DNA from: Tethya wilhelma | Lineage: Eukaryota > Porifera > Demospongiae > Tethyida > Tethyidae | Assembly: GCA_964030475.1 (NCBI GenBank) | Contig: CAXIPT010000002.1 | Coordinates: 11,426,359-11,490,358 of the forward strand | Length of the DNA stretch: 64,000 bases | Direction of reading: 5' to 3' | Part shown: in pieces, positions 1 to 13,009 of the stretch | Layout: the number at the start of each line of letters is the position of its first letter | Numbering within the stretch: the first letter of the stretch is position 1 | The notes under the pieces: generated by a model | Databases searched by the model: none | Told to the model about the DNA's origin: nothing | The model's input: only the letters and a program-made list of their open reading frames with translations | Position numbers and translations under genes: made by a program

Positions 1-382
1 CTTATATAGGAGATAATTAGTCACATCATTAAAGAGGCACAATCCTACATAAATTGCAAGAGTTATAGTCACCAAATTAAGTATACTCCCCAAATTATTG
101 ATCGACACAAATCCGCAAAATTCCAGTAAAGATAATACATTGCACACTGTACAGCTGAAGCTGACTATTGATTCAATGTATGATGTAATGCAAACTGTAA
201 TAAAAGAAGAAGCATTTGGAAAACAAGATATTGTGTACACTCAGTAGAAATAAAAACTCATTAGTCATAAGTGTCATTAAAAAATTAGTCAGAAACACTG
301 GACAAACACTCTTACACACTTACACATGCACACACAAACCACATGCAGAGAATTAAAATGACATAAAAACCATACCAATTGA
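1..382. other. 3' flank of the Rab gene
   Basis: AT-rich sequence downstream of the Rab stop codon on the minus strand. No gene or clear signal was seen; part of it is probably Rab 3' UTR. Confidence 0.4.
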
Positions 383-2417
383 CTAGCAACAGCCTCTATT
401 ATTATCTGCATAGTCTGTGAAACTAGTACTTAGTCTGATGTTGCGTCCATTGCTCTCTCTTCGTGTCTCACTCTCTAACTTACAAGCCATCTCATCAACA
501 AGTCCAGTAAATGCCTGCAACAAACAAACAAACAAAAAAGGACAACTATTGAAGGACAAACTTTTCACTTGCAAAATCATGTGTACTGCATGAGAATAGA
601 ACTATAGTGGTAACCCTTTGCAAGGAGAATGGCAAAGTGCACTCAAGTTTCTCAAAAATATTGCACTAGTATTTGAACTTCTAGCATGACCTCAGCATGT
701 GATTGTTCATGATAGTTGTAGTCTACTCCGGCACACACACATTCAAGAACATCCTTTGTTGTTAAACAACGGTACACTCTGCTACTCCACACACATAATA
801 CACATTGTTGCTCTAGCTATCATAGTAATTAATCTCACTTCAGTAATTCCCACTCCCGACAAAGCGCTGACTTCGGCAAATTGCGTTCCAAACTCTTCGG
901 CCGCCTTCTTCCCAGCCTCCATGTCAATCTTTCTATCATTCTCCTTGTCAATCTTATTCCCTAGTATTAACACCACTGGTCTTGCTGGTCCGTCACCAAT
1001 GTTCTATATTATAGAGAGAGACACACAAATAAATTCTAAATCGCCTTCTGCACTACACATATGCATACACAAAATCAGACTGAAACTCAGAAAAAGTTAA
1101 AAGAACTGTGTCACTACATAAGCGCTGTTTTGTTACTAAAAATAAAATGCATGACCTTTTATGATGTTCTATGACATATTGTGATGCTTTTATTTTGTTT
1201 CTAGAGTGATCTGGGTACCATATTCTAGCTCGTGCATGTATGTGTATTGCATGTTTGTCAACAAAAAAGTCACAAAACGTCATGCATTTTATTTTTGGTA
1301 ACAATACACACTTATATAGTGACACAGTTCCTATACCACTATCATTTCAAACTAAGGGTGACAGATGTGTGAGCACAAGGGCCAGGAAAATGGCTTAGGA
1401 ATCGAGCAAAATAGCAAAGTCTATGTTCTAGTCAACTTGACATCATGTATGCTACAATGCAGACTGCTGAATGTACACATATGGAGATTACCATAGCAAT
1501 AATCGACCTACCTCTATAATGTCTTCTGTCCATTTTGTTAAACTTGAGAAGGAGTCTGGGTTGGTAACATCGTACACCAGCACAACACCCTGCAAGTCAC
1601 AAGGAATTCATTGTTGAGCAATGCCAGTCAAGGCAAATTAGATTATTCTCAAGGGATTAGCTTTGGACAGTGTTTTATAATCATGTGAAATGTAAAGCAG
1701 ATTCATTGTCAGCATATTTTAGAAGATATAATAGTGCAGGTGCAATTTACACTACGTCATCAAAAACAAAAGTATTTTGTGGAGTGATACTGGAAATAGT
1801 TTTTTTTTTGCCATGGATACAGAAGCAAATGACAGCTGCTCAATTTTCTCAGTATCACTCTGGTAACCTAATATATAGCCAGTAGATATCGTTCCACATA
1901 ATTACGGATAGGACTGGCAATGGATGATCTGGCAAGTTATTAGTTAGTTCTATTTACTCTGGCTCCTCTGTAAAAGTTCTTCCTAATGGTATTGTAGCGC
2001 TCCTGTCCTGCAGTGTCCCATATCTGAAGCTTGTATCTCTTCCGTCTCAACTCCACAGCTTTTGTCTTGAAGTCAACTCCTGCACATGCAGTCAGAGTAA
2101 CACATACAGAAACTTGAAGAGAATTTGATTGCTTTGAATGTTGTAATTTGAGAAGAGTTCAACAAGCTGAAAACAAGCTACAAGAGTGTTCTCCAACACT
2201 TACTATAATGGTTGAATCAATTAGAATACATACAAGTTGACAAGCTAAGTATAGTATCATGAGATGTACACGTTTGCGCATGCATTGCTTTACCGATTGT
2301 GCTCAAAAAGTTCTCCCTGAAGGAATCTTGCGTGTATCTGAGAACAAGGCAAGTCTTTCCAACTGATGCGTTCCCAATGACAACAATCTTCATCAAGGCA
2401 TCAAAGGTCTCCGCCAT
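383..2417 (-). CDS. Rab-family small GTPase
   Basis: Five coding exons (2417-2294, 2079-1958, 1589-1512, 1003-839, 514-383) join in frame with GT-AG introns to give about 206 residues, the usual Rab length. Visible G motifs: P-loop GNASVGKT, switch [23 protein letters not shown], and an EVSALSG loop in place of the common ETSAK. The protein ends in CC, the double-geranylgeranylation signal of Rabs, so it should act as a membrane-bound switch in vesicle traffic. ATG at 2417 is the first in frame and sits directly before the beta-1 strand. The Rab subfamily could not be assigned. The gene is divergent from ferrochelatase. Family assignment is firm; subfamily is unknown. Confidence 0.93.
1775..1868. 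repeat. small imperfect inverted repeat in a Rab intron
   Basis: GGAGTGATACTG on the left and CAGTATCACTCT on the right form inverted arms around a T-rich centre. It could be a degenerate foldback element. A loosely similar stretch lies near 46250-46345. Weak evidence. Confidence 0.3.
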
Positions 2418-2640
2418 ACTTGCAACTCCCCTTTATGGCTATGGTGGGCATTATTTAGAAACCGACCCAACCCCACTCTCCGAGCACTTCCTGTCTCACT
2501 TCCTGTCTTCTTCAGCTCAAGTTGTGAAAGTTGTAAGGTGTCGATACGATACGTACGCTGAAAGAAGAGAGAAATTCAAAGGTATCTTGTGTAATCAGAC
2601 CTGCTAAGCGTAAAAAAGTGTACGGTTTCAGTTGCTAATT

Positions 2641-3503
2641 TATAAATTTATAGCAACTGAATCCATGCACCGTACATCTACATAATACATAATTTGCTAA
2701 GTGGTCCATAAATATTCAACAACTGTTTTCTCCCTCCAGGCTTCCTCTGTCTTGTTCACAGGAAAGTTCAAAATGTTTCGAAGCTCGATCCTTCTTCGTA
2801 GGCTGACATCGTGCACCCCTTCCGTCACGGTTCACCAAGCTGCCCCACTCTCTCCTGTTTCACAGAGAAACACTAGCTACTCCTCAGATGCTACCCAAAA
2901 AAGGTAACAACTGAACTCAAAAATTTGCGTCTGCAGTGTCCGCTAGTGGTAAAACTTTAGAAATGGATAACAGTCAAATATTTTTGTGTACCTATAATTG
3001 TGAGTATTGTGAACTGATTGAGGTGCATCTTTTTATTCTCAGTTTCAGGCAACAGCCAAAGACAGGGATTATTATGCTCAATCTTGGTGGACCTGAGACA
3101 CTCGAAGATGTTCATGACTTTTTACTGAGACTCTTTCTCGACAAAGATCTCATTCCTCTCCCAGCACAGAGGTACCATCTCTCAAAATCTTTTTTTTCCT
3201 ATTTTTTTTTCATTCTCTTATTCTTTGTAATCTACTTCTATCTATGTGACCCGTCTATGTGCAGCAAACTAGCTCCTTTTATAGCAAAGCGCCGAACTCC
3301 CAAAATCCAGAAGCAATATTCCAAGATTGGTGGGGGATCCCCCATTCTACGATGGACAGAGACTCAGGGTCAGGGCATGGTGGACTTGTTGGATAGGTTG
3401 AGTCCGAGCACCGCTCCTCACAAGTATTACGTGGGATTCAGATATGCCCATCCCCTTACTGAAGATGCCCTGGATGCAATGGAGAGGTAGGAAGATAAAG
3501 ATG
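2641..3503 (+). repeat. direct tandem duplication, unit A (ferrochelatase exons 1-3)
   Basis: An 863-bp unit with the 5' end of ferrochelatase: coding exons at 2773-2903, 3049-3171 and 3265-3486. It is followed immediately by a near-identical unit at 3504-4366. The exons of both units encode the same amino acids; differences are scattered single bases and a poly-T length change in an intron. Donor and acceptor sites of unit A are intact, so either exon set could be spliced to exon 4 at 4800. It may be a genuine recent duplication or two haplotypes joined by the assembler. Confidence 0.9.
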
Positions 3504-4366
3504 TATAAATTTATAGCAACTGAATCCATGCACCGTACATCTACATAATACATAATTTGCTAAGTGGTTCATAAATATTCAACAACTGTTTTCTCCCTCC
3601 AGGCTTCCTCTGTCTTGTTCACAGGAAGGTTCAAAATGTTTCGAAGCTCGATCCTTCTTCGTAGGCTGACATCGTGCACCCCTTCCGTCACGGTTCACCA
3701 AGCTGCCCCACTCTCTCCTGTTTCACAGAGAAACACTAGCTACTCCTCAGATGCTACCCAAAAAAGGTAACAACTGAACTCAAAAATTTGCGTCTGCAGT
3801 GTCCACTAGTGGTAAAACTTTAGAAATGGATAACAGTCAAATATTTTTGTGTACCTATAATTGTGAGTATTGTGAACTGATTGAGGTGCATCTTTTTATT
3901 CTCATTTTCAGGCAACAGCCAAAGACTGGGATTATTATGCTCAATCTTGGTGGACCTGAGACACTCGAAGATGTTCATGACTTTTTACTGAGACTCTTTC
4001 TCGACAAAGATCTCATTCCTCTCCCAGCACAGAGGTACCATCTCTCAAAATCTTTTTTTCCTATTTTTTTTTCATTCTCTTATTCTTTGTAATCTACTTC
4101 TATCTATGTGACCCGTCTATGTGCAGCAAACTAGCTCCTTTTATAGCAAAGCGCCGAACTCCCAAAATCCAGAAGCAATATTCCAAGATTGGTGGGGGCT
4201 CCCCCATTCTGCGATGGACGGAGACTCAGGGTCAGGGCATGGTGGACTTGTTGGACAGGTTGAGTCCGAGCACCGCCCCTCACAAGTATTACGTGGGATT
4301 CAGATATGCCCATCCCCTCACTGAAGATGCCCTGGATGCAATGGAGAGGTAGGAAGATAAGGATGT
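3504..4366 (+). repeat. direct tandem duplication, unit B (ferrochelatase exons 1-3)
   Basis: Second copy of the 863-bp unit, contiguous with the rest of the ferrochelatase gene. The junction with unit A falls in the short sequence TATAAAT near 3504. Unit B diverges from unit A after about 4368. Confidence 0.9.
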
Positions 4367-6648
4367 ATGGAAGAAGCAAAACGTGCAAGCAATTTACACA
4401 ATCCTTACCTTACCCTACTGTGAAATTTCTCTCCTTCTGAGATACGTATCTTTGCTAATGCGATAATTTCCCATTAAAGTGACAAGTTATGCAGACTATG
4501 TTGTGAATCATTGTCAGTTTCTGTCAAGAGAATTATATGCCTACTGTTTTAGTTGAGTGTGCTTTTTAGGGGGTAAGATATAGTGGGAGTAAAAGGAATT
4601 GAAGCAAATGGCTTCGGTGTTTTGTACCTGGTAGCCAAGTTTGAGGAAGTGGAGAGCTAACCAAATTTAAGGGTCATGTGTTGGCACTGTTAGAGATGGT
4701 TGTGTAACAATGTGTGTAAAGGGAAGTTGCTGCACTCAATTGTTATAATATTATTATCTGAACAACACACACACACATCTGAAGTGACAAACTAGAAAGA
4801 GCCATAGCCTTCACTCAGTACCCCCAGTACTCCTGTTCTACCACTGGGAGCAGTTTGAATGCCATCTACAGACACCTCAACAAGAAAGGCACTGCAATGA
4901 AATGGTCTGTCATTGACAGATGGCCCATTCACAGGGGACTCATACAGGTCAGTGGAAGTAAGGGAAATTTGCAGCAATGGTCTTAAAAAATATTTTTATT
5001 TGCTGTGTCACAGCAGCATATCATGTATGTATGTTTACTACTGGTTTTGTGTACAAGTTGCAATACACTTGAAAATATGCACAACCACTTATCTGCTACC
5101 AAGACATACTGCATAATATAATAAGAAATAGAAATTTAGAATTCCCCCTTTTTTTCCCACTTATCATTAAGGTACACTCCTATTATGACTCATTCTAACA
5201 TTACCTAGATACCTCATTACTTGTTCTTTTCTGAAGGCTTTTGCTGATACAATTCGTGCTGAGATTGGAAAATTTCCAGCCGAAGATCAAGATGATGCTG
5301 TTGTTCTATTCTCTGCTCATTCTCTGCCGATGAAGGTGGTGAACAGAGGTGACCCCTACCCCCAGGAGGTGGGGGCCACAGTGCAGGGGGTCATGGAGGC
5401 ACTGCACTACTCACATCCATGGAGACTAGTGTGGCAATCCAAAGTCAGTGACAACTAATAATTTGCACATGCATATAAACTGTTTAATGATTTTTCAATT
5501 TTCTGATTCACGAAATTTATTCATTATACGGTAGTCATATTATTACAGGAATATAAAGAATGTAGTGTTGAGGACTGAAAAATATTGTCTATAATTCTAA
5601 AATGCAAATTTGCCAAATTTAACAAAATTAATATTAACCCACTATCCTGCTACTGTAGGTTCTCTAACTTTAATGGTTTTACTTTAAGTGTGTTATCAAA
5701 TACAAGTATCTCTAGTTGTGATTGGTGACGCTCTCTCATATCCCTTCAGGTTGGTCCTCTACCTTGGCTCAGCCCTCAAACAGACGATGTCATCAAGTCC
5801 CTGGCGAAACAAGGTCGTAAGAATCTCCTCCTCGTTCCAATTGCCTTCACTTCCGATCACATTGAGACGCTCCACGAGATGGACCTGGAGTATGCTGAGG
5901 AGCTGGGCCACGAGGTACCACTGACTGTGACAGCTGTACTAGATAGTGTGCAGCTGCTGTACATAGTTAGCTCCCAGTATGTCATTGTCCACGTCATTTC
6001 ACATACATACCAGGCTCTCTCCCTTCCTATTTTTCAGTGTGTAATATTCACAAGGAGAGAGCCTGGGAACGAGGCTTGGTGGAATGCATTCTATGGGGTT
6101 CTAGGTTGTCACGAATTTTCCTTACAAGTTAATACCTGCCTAAGAGTACCTCATTCACCACCTACACACCAACTATTCCTCCCACACTATTTCTGTGGTA
6201 CCAGTAGTAGGGTGGGGGAGCCTTGCATATCAAGGTTATTGATTGAAGGGACTTTCTATGAGGGATTAATTGGTCCTCTATCAATGAATTGATACCTCTA
6301 AATGGACTGTGCTGTAGTGGCATGCATGTTGTGGGTTGACTGGCCTAGCAATACCTTTCATATTTGGTATGATGTGTGTGTGTGTGGTTTGCAGGTTGGC
6401 ATGAAGAATATCAGAAGATCAGCCGCTCTGAATGATAATGAGACTTTCATTAAGGTAAATCACAAACTGATAGAATGTACTACCTTGTATTACGTAATGC
6501 TGTATTAATGCAGGCACTTGCCGACATAGTCCACACTCATCTCCAAGACAACCAGCCTTGCAGTCGACAACTGGGATTGAGATGTCCCATGTGTGTTAAC
6601 CCTGTGTGTGGAAAGATGAGAGAATATTTTGTATCCCAAAAACTATAG
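3636..6648 (+). CDS. FECH: ferrochelatase, mitochondrial
   Basis: Inserts ferrous iron into protoporphyrin IX, the last step of haem synthesis, at the inner mitochondrial membrane. Coding exons: 3636-3766, 3912-4034, 4127-4348, 4800-4947, 5237-5443, 5750-5914, 6395-6454, 6514-6648; together about 396 residues (human 423). The N-terminus is Arg/Ser-rich, like a mitochondrial presequence. Visible motifs: [31 protein letters not shown] with the catalytic His, FTSDHIET with the acidic pair, and the C-terminal CPMCVNPVC. With the Cys of YSCST these are the four [2Fe-2S] ligands of animal ferrochelatases. Exons 1-3 also exist upstream at 2773-3486 as a tandem copy, so the real first exons are ambiguous. 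AATAAA lies at 6670. Confidence 0.96.
6010..6066. repeat. 57-bp foldback in a ferrochelatase intron
   Basis: CCAGGCTCTCTCC at the left is the exact reverse complement of GGAGAGAGCCTGG at the right. The right arm runs into GCCTGGGAACGAGGCT, which recurs exactly at 46368-46383. Probably a small mobile-element remnant. Confidence 0.5.
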
Positions 6649-6669
6649 AGATGGAATACTTTTTGTGCT

Positions 6670-6675
6670 AATAAA
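6670..6675 (+). terminator. poly(A) signal of ferrochelatase
   Basis: AATAAA, 22 bases after the ferrochelatase stop codon. Confidence 0.7.
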
Positions 6676-7872
6676 GTTAATGGTCGTCAATATTAAAAAT
6701 TGCGATTACGCGAACGATCGATCGTGCAGCGCAGCGCGGCATGTGCGTGCGCGCGTGTAGTACCAAAGCCACACCCGGTACCCTTGGCCCTTCCGTAGTT
6801 ATAAAGCGTTTGTATCAAAGTTACTGCAGTCTTATGCAAGCAAATCTACTCCGAATTTAAGCAAGTTTCTTTCAGGTTAGTGATCAGATGGTGGCTTTTC
6901 CAGAGTCACCTCTCTGTTGTTTGTATTAAAACAATATTTCAAATGTATGCACTTGAATGATATTAGCATTGCCATTGTTATTGCATTGTGAATGGTATAG
7001 CTTTAATAGAAGACTTAATAGTAGCAGTAGTATCTGCTATACTTACTGCAATATCAACAAAAAAACCTTTAGATTTCTAACCTTTGGGCCATGGTGTAAT
7101 TATTAAAATATTAACTATGCATCTAGTGAGAAAGAGTATATGCATGATTTGACTCAGGAGCTTTCATCTTCATTCAATTAGCTGTATTTAGCACTTGAAA
7201 ACTCAAATATGAGATATTAGCACAATAATAAAATGCTATTGTATTCCTTAGCAGCAATAGTGATATAATGGTCATGGTACATTATTCATGGCATTCCATT
7301 TTGTCTGACCAGCAATCAATGGCATAGACATTCTTGCCAGTGAAGTGATTATGAGAAACTATATATAGCACTATATAGAGCCAGCAGATGGCTCTCAGTT
7401 CACAGGCAGTAGTAAACGTGTCGATTGTAGGCTCGCTTATTTGGTTAGAAGCCACAAATAGCGTGTGAAGATTATATCTTTAAAGTGTGTAACCATGGTG
7501 TAACAAAAGAAATTGGAGCCTGATTTTCAAGCCCGTACATAGTGAAATGCCAGTGAGTATGGTGAACTTCAAAGTGACTTTAGGACAACAATGCGAACGT
7601 CTTTGTGCATGCAATTGGTGTGGTATGTCCGAACAATACATTGTTTGTGTATTGTGGTCTTATATAGTCAATCACAAATGCATGCATGCATGCTGTCCAA
7701 TAGGCACCTAAATATTATTGGATGGGACATTGTTTTGAGCTCCAGGACATGATGATTGTGTGCATAGAATACACTGCCTGTGGTTATTATTACTCCAGGT
7801 CCTGTACCTACTGCATTTTTAAAATTCATGTATAGGGATTAAATACACAGAAGGACCCAAGCAAGCACCATT
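6676..7872. other. intergenic region upstream of the first RTK
   Basis: About 1.2 kb without a recognisable coding exon. A short CpG-rich patch (6705-6760, alternating GCGC/GTGC) stands out in AT-rich DNA and may be a promoter. CTTTCAG followed by GTTAGT near 6874 resembles a donor, so an untranslated first exon of the downstream kinase is possible. This is inference. Confidence 0.35.
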
Positions 7873-10800
7873 ATGACGCAGGCAAAAGGAGGTGCAACAG
7901 TACTCTTACTACTTATGGTGAGACCATAGCACTATAATGTGACAACTATAACTCTGATTACCATACAGTCTGGATAGAATGCAATGGGCTAAATCTGTGT
8001 CACTCATCAACTCAGCAGATCTTTCACGTTGTAACAACTGTCTACTAATTGTTTTTCTCATGCTATAGATGGTGGTGCTGCTGTGTGAGTGTTATCATGA
8101 CACAGGCAATGTTAGGTATCACTGCTGGCCGTTAAATGCCTCAAAGACAAACATAGAAACGATACCATGTCGAGGTGAGCAAACAGAGAAGCATGCATGC
8201 AATAAATATAATGCTGCTTGAATTACTATATTCCACTGTGTGTGAGAGTCAATTCAAGCTGTATGGCTATATTTGATCAATGCATTACAAGTCCATTGTT
8301 TGTTAACTAACTGGATTACGCATGCACTCCTCCATCATATTATATCATTCAAGGAGACATTTCTTGCATAGCTTGTGAGGCTTCATAAAGAGTAAGCTAT
8401 GCTGTTCAATGCTCAAAGTTAATCGTACATGTGTGCAGTCATGTTCTTAAGTGCCTGGCATGACTTTTTTTAAAACAAAGTCGCACAAATTAGGTGACTG
8501 TTAACAATTAGAGTAATTCTAGTTATGGTAACCAACACGTTATCAGTGGTGATTGTAAATTTAAAAACACCCCTTATGGTTAATATGGCAACGGAGCTGT
8601 CACTCTCCACGCATGCATGACTTTATTTTGTGTTTGCTATACATGTACATGTGGCTTGGTTGGTGGTTGGTGGTGTGTTGCGCATGAGTGGTATAATATG
8701 TACATCCTGTATAGGAAGGAAGTGGTACCTCATTGGTTACAAATTTGTTGTGTTTGTGATCTCTTACAATGTTTGTAGTCTTGCCTACAATATTTATATA
8801 GTCTGAAGTTGTACAAACCAACTTAACTAACTTTTCCTAGGAAGTACTGTAGCCACATTAAGGCTATTTTGTCAGTAGTTCATCAACCACTCACCCAAAA
8901 GACTATGATGGAAGACAAAAGCTCCACACAATGCTTGTAGCTATAGTAACCAAGACAAACACTTGTAATTGCATACATTGCTGCTAGTGCAGCAATAATT
9001 ATACTCATGACTGCATGCACTTGAGCTACTTTATGATGTGTGTGTGTGTTCCTGCAGGTTTGAGTCTTCACTGGCCTCAGGAGCCGCCCAACACAGTCGA
9101 GAGAGGAGAGACATTCAACGTCTCCTACACGGTCTCTGCAACGGAGGAGTTCTTCACTGGACCTACAACAGCTTATCCAGACTCAAAGTAAGATCAAGCT
9201 CACCCTCTAATCGCCAGTACACGTGCACAGTATAAGGTCCACATTGATCCACTGCATATCAACCAAAATCATGTTTGTCTTTTGCTATCAAAATTTTGTT
9301 TTTAGTAATCTATACTTGGGAGCATGACCTTGATGCACTCTTAACCCCTGTTCTTTCAGAGAGAATATCGTCTTCCGAGTGTTTTGTAAACAATACTTAG
9401 TGTTTACTTTAGTTTTGTATGCCTTCCCTACATACATACATAAACAGTGAGACGTTTGTTCGTGGTCTTTGTGGGAGGAACGGTACATGTCCAGCCAAGA
9501 GAAACTCAAACAAGGACAACTGTTGTGTATGGCACGCTAACGTACACACATGTCACCCACAGACTCGCGAGGTAAAAGAATCTCTGCATATCATTCAGTC
9601 TCTGCCTCTTGGTATAATAATATATCTGACTCAATGGGCTTGTATGATTTAGATGAACATTGTCTGTGGTCCATGGGTGGCAAATGATGGCTTGCTCTCG
9701 ACTCACACTGATGCCCAATACGGAACAATTGGAGATATCTTCTTTGCTCAGAATGTTCGGATCAACTTTGAGGGTCCCAATTTTATCATCGTACACGTCC
9801 AATTGGGCAACATTCAGGTGGCACTAGGCAAGGAGATCTTTGTCCGTGACACTCAGAGTCAATCAGAAGGTAGAGAGTGCTACATGTTGTCTTTGTTATT
9901 GTTTTTGGTTCAGTGCATGTAGATTAATGACCTAATGCACTCTTACAATGGTCCCATTATTAGGTGTTTCAACAGAGATATTGGTGGGAGTCATTCTAGG
10001 AACTGTTTTCTTACTGTTGGTGGTGTTGTTTATGGTGACTCTCTTTGTGGTGGTCAATGTGAGAAGGAGGAAGGAGACAGGCAGAAACCATCAAGTGTCC
10101 GTGACACTACCGTGAGTTATATCTAGCATTTATAGCATGACAAATTAACTTAATTATGTGTGTCAGCTCAGGTTTCTGAAGGATCACTCCAGTTGGTGTA
10201 GAGGCTGTTAAAATTCAATTTATTTTGCTCTATTTATTGTAACAATGCTCAGGTCAATAGAAGTAACCAATGGTTTGTATGAAGATGGAAATGAAAACGA
10301 GATTGAAGAAGTTAAACAAGGCAATCAAAGTACGACCCCTTGATCAAGATATATATCTGACAAACCAAGAAACCCTTAGTAGGATATAAAGTTAAGATGT
10401 TCTTGTATATTATTGTTTCCTACAGTGCGTCCTCGTGCATTGACAGTTCAGAGTTCATTTCGTCTAGACCTTCCCTCCAACTTGCTCATCAAATCCAGTG
10501 GAATACGTCTCATTGAGCCAATAGGCCAAGGTGAGACCTCACACCAACTTACTGCTTTTGGTGCTTGTGTGTATGCATTTAGTATGGAATGACAGTAATG
10601 TTGGTTTAACCATTGTTACTATAGGAGAGTTTGGTATTGTGTACAAAGGACATCTGGTGAAAGACCTTGGTAATACAGTGACAGATGTAGTGGCTGTGAA
10701 GACTCTCAAAGGTATGCGGGAATGACTGGATAAGAGCTGGCTGACCATGCATGCATGAGGTGCACGACTAATGAACTTTGAAATGTTCATTTCATGTTTC

Positions 10801-12219
10801 ATCCATTATTGTAGTGTGCATGTAGCTACAGTCGTTAGTAGGAATTTGAGAACCTTTTCCAGAAGATTATTAATACCAACAAAGGCGTATTGCAACTATG
10901 TAGTCTTTTAGTGTGTGGGGCGACCAAGTTACTGTGTACATGTTACTATAGGTCCCATGAGGCTACTAAAAATGTGATTTTAAAAACTAATGTAGTATTG
11001 CTTTATTATTATACAACGTTCATTTCATATTGTGCAGGATTCCACGATAAAGTTATAGTGAGGAACTTGCTCAAAGAATGTGCTAAAATGAAAGAGTTTG
11101 ACCATCCCAATGTCTTGAAGTTGGTCGGTGTGTGCATGGATGGAGGACCAGCTCCTTACATCGTTATGCCTTTCATGTTCAATGGAAGTCTACTCAGCTA
11201 CTTGAAGAAAGACAGAGAGAACCTTGTACTGCCAGTCAGTGACCAGACCAATCTAAATGAGGTAGCTACACGAATAGTGTTTCTAATCTCTGCCATCTTT
11301 GGTTTAGCACTTCCTTCAATAATCTTGTTGTTCTTTTGCTGTGATGGATGGTGTCTTTTGTTGATGTCTAGATAGGTGTCATATTAAAGAAGCTAATGGA
11401 CATGTGTATTCAAGTTGCTAAAGGAATGGAGTACCTTGCGAGCAACAATCATGTACACAGAGACCTCGCTGCTAGAAACTGCATGTACGTATAATTATAC
11501 ATGTATCATTTGGTTCACAATTTATACACTAACTAAATATTAAGCAGTCAACTACTATCACTTATCATGTATTGCAGGATTGACGTTCACTTCAACATCA
11601 AGGTTGCTGACTTTGGTCTTTCTGAGAGTACCGGGACAAAGAACTACTTCAGACAAGACAGGGAGGAGGGAGTCAAACTGCCAGTGAAGTGGCTAGCACC
11701 AGAGTGTCTCATCGACTCTGTCTTCTCAGAAAAGACTGATGTAGTAAGAGTCATAACTTCAAACTATTCGTGATGTCTTGATTCATAAATTGACCCCTCC
11801 ACGCAGTGGGCCTATGGTATCACCTGCTGGGAGATCTTCACTGGAGGCAGGACCCCCTATCCCACACTGCTGCCTGCAACTCTCTTGAATGAGTTGGAGA
11901 GTGGTTACAGACTGGAGAAACCACCTAATGCTGCCTGTAGTGATGAAATGTGAGCCCATGAATCACTTTAGTTTGCATACACCTTAATTTACCATAGCAC
12001 AAACAACTAACAATGACACACAATAATAATATTGTGTTATTATTGTTGTTTAGGTACTCCACAATGATGAACTGCTGGGCAGCTGATCCGACTCACAGAC
12101 CTACGTTTGCAGTCTTGGTAGAAAAACTGTCAAACGATTTGCTCTCGATGGCTGGTTACTTGGAAGTTGGGTCTTACGTCCTCATGAAGTCAGTTACCGT
12201 TAGCGACAAGGATGAGTGA
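7873..12219 (+). CDS. receptor tyrosine kinase, paralogue 1
   Basis: Fourteen coding exons: 7873-7917, 8069-8174, 9058-9187, 9448-9571, 9653-9869, 9964-10111, 10253-10329, 10426-10530, 10625-10711, 11038-11261, 11372-11484, 11578-11743, 11807-11949, 12054-12219; about 616 residues. Order: signal peptide with a Leu-rich core; an extracellular region of about 190 residues with many Cys and several N-glycosylation sites, not recognised as a known domain; one membrane span (about 212-235) followed by RRRKE; juxtamembrane; tyrosine kinase. Kinase motifs: [35 protein letters not shown]. All catalytic residues are present, so it should be active. The activation loop has one Tyr (NYF). The tail holds YVLM, a YxxM motif of the type bound by PI3-kinase p85. 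The exact RTK family is not assigned. Confidence 0.92.
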
Positions 12220-12320
12220 ACAATGATAGCTACGTACCACCTCTATCTGGAAGAAAGATGATATGTAGATGCAGCCCATGCAGTTGTATGGATATGTGAA
12301 CTATGTCGTAATCAGTTACC

Positions 12321-12363
<43 letters not shown>

Positions 12364-13009
12364 ATATTATGTGGTACATACATGATTATATATTTAAGTT
12401 TATTGTACTTTTTTATGACTGTAGCTGAAATGTGCAACAATTGTTATGGGCATCATGTTCATTAGCACAATTGCATGTTACTTTAAAGTAAGTGGTAGTG
12501 GCGACCTTTGCCAATTTTGGCTTGAACTATATAAGAGCTCTGACAAGAGCTCACATTCAGCAGTATCAGTTGCACAACAGACAGAGCACTTGTTAAGTTT
12601 GGAAACCCAAACCACATGCTGTGAAAAACACGTAAGCAATAAACTGTACAATATGTTCTAGCTGCACTGAAGCTGAATGAAATCTTGTCTGAATTATTCA
12701 CCAGCACTGATTTTTAGCAACTGAGTTGCACATAATTATGGGCATGCATGATAGTGATTGTGTGCTGTAGACTCATGGATTGGTATGGTATTATAATCAT
12801 ACATTGCACAAATAATGCTAATTGTCAACTATTTACATGTCAACCATCCATGCTGCATGCAGCTGTACAAAGCACACACTGAAGTGTGAATGCATTTATA
12901 TGCAAGTCTTTGTTCAGTGAAGTTTGTTTATTGTGGGCTCTCTACTCCATGCAGCTGCTGTACTTGTTTGGCACAGCCAGCTAGTATTGAATTGGCATAG
13001 AATACAGAG
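12220..13009. other. spacer between RTK paralogues with a GT microsatellite
   Basis: 3' flank of RTK 1 and 5' flank of RTK 2. It contains a (GT)n run at 12327-12361. No additional coding exon was recognised. Confidence 0.4.

Noticed and set aside
699..1100. 133-residue frame on the plus strand
   Set aside because: It overlaps the antisense of a Rab exon with clear GTPase motifs and splice sites; composition is not protein-like.
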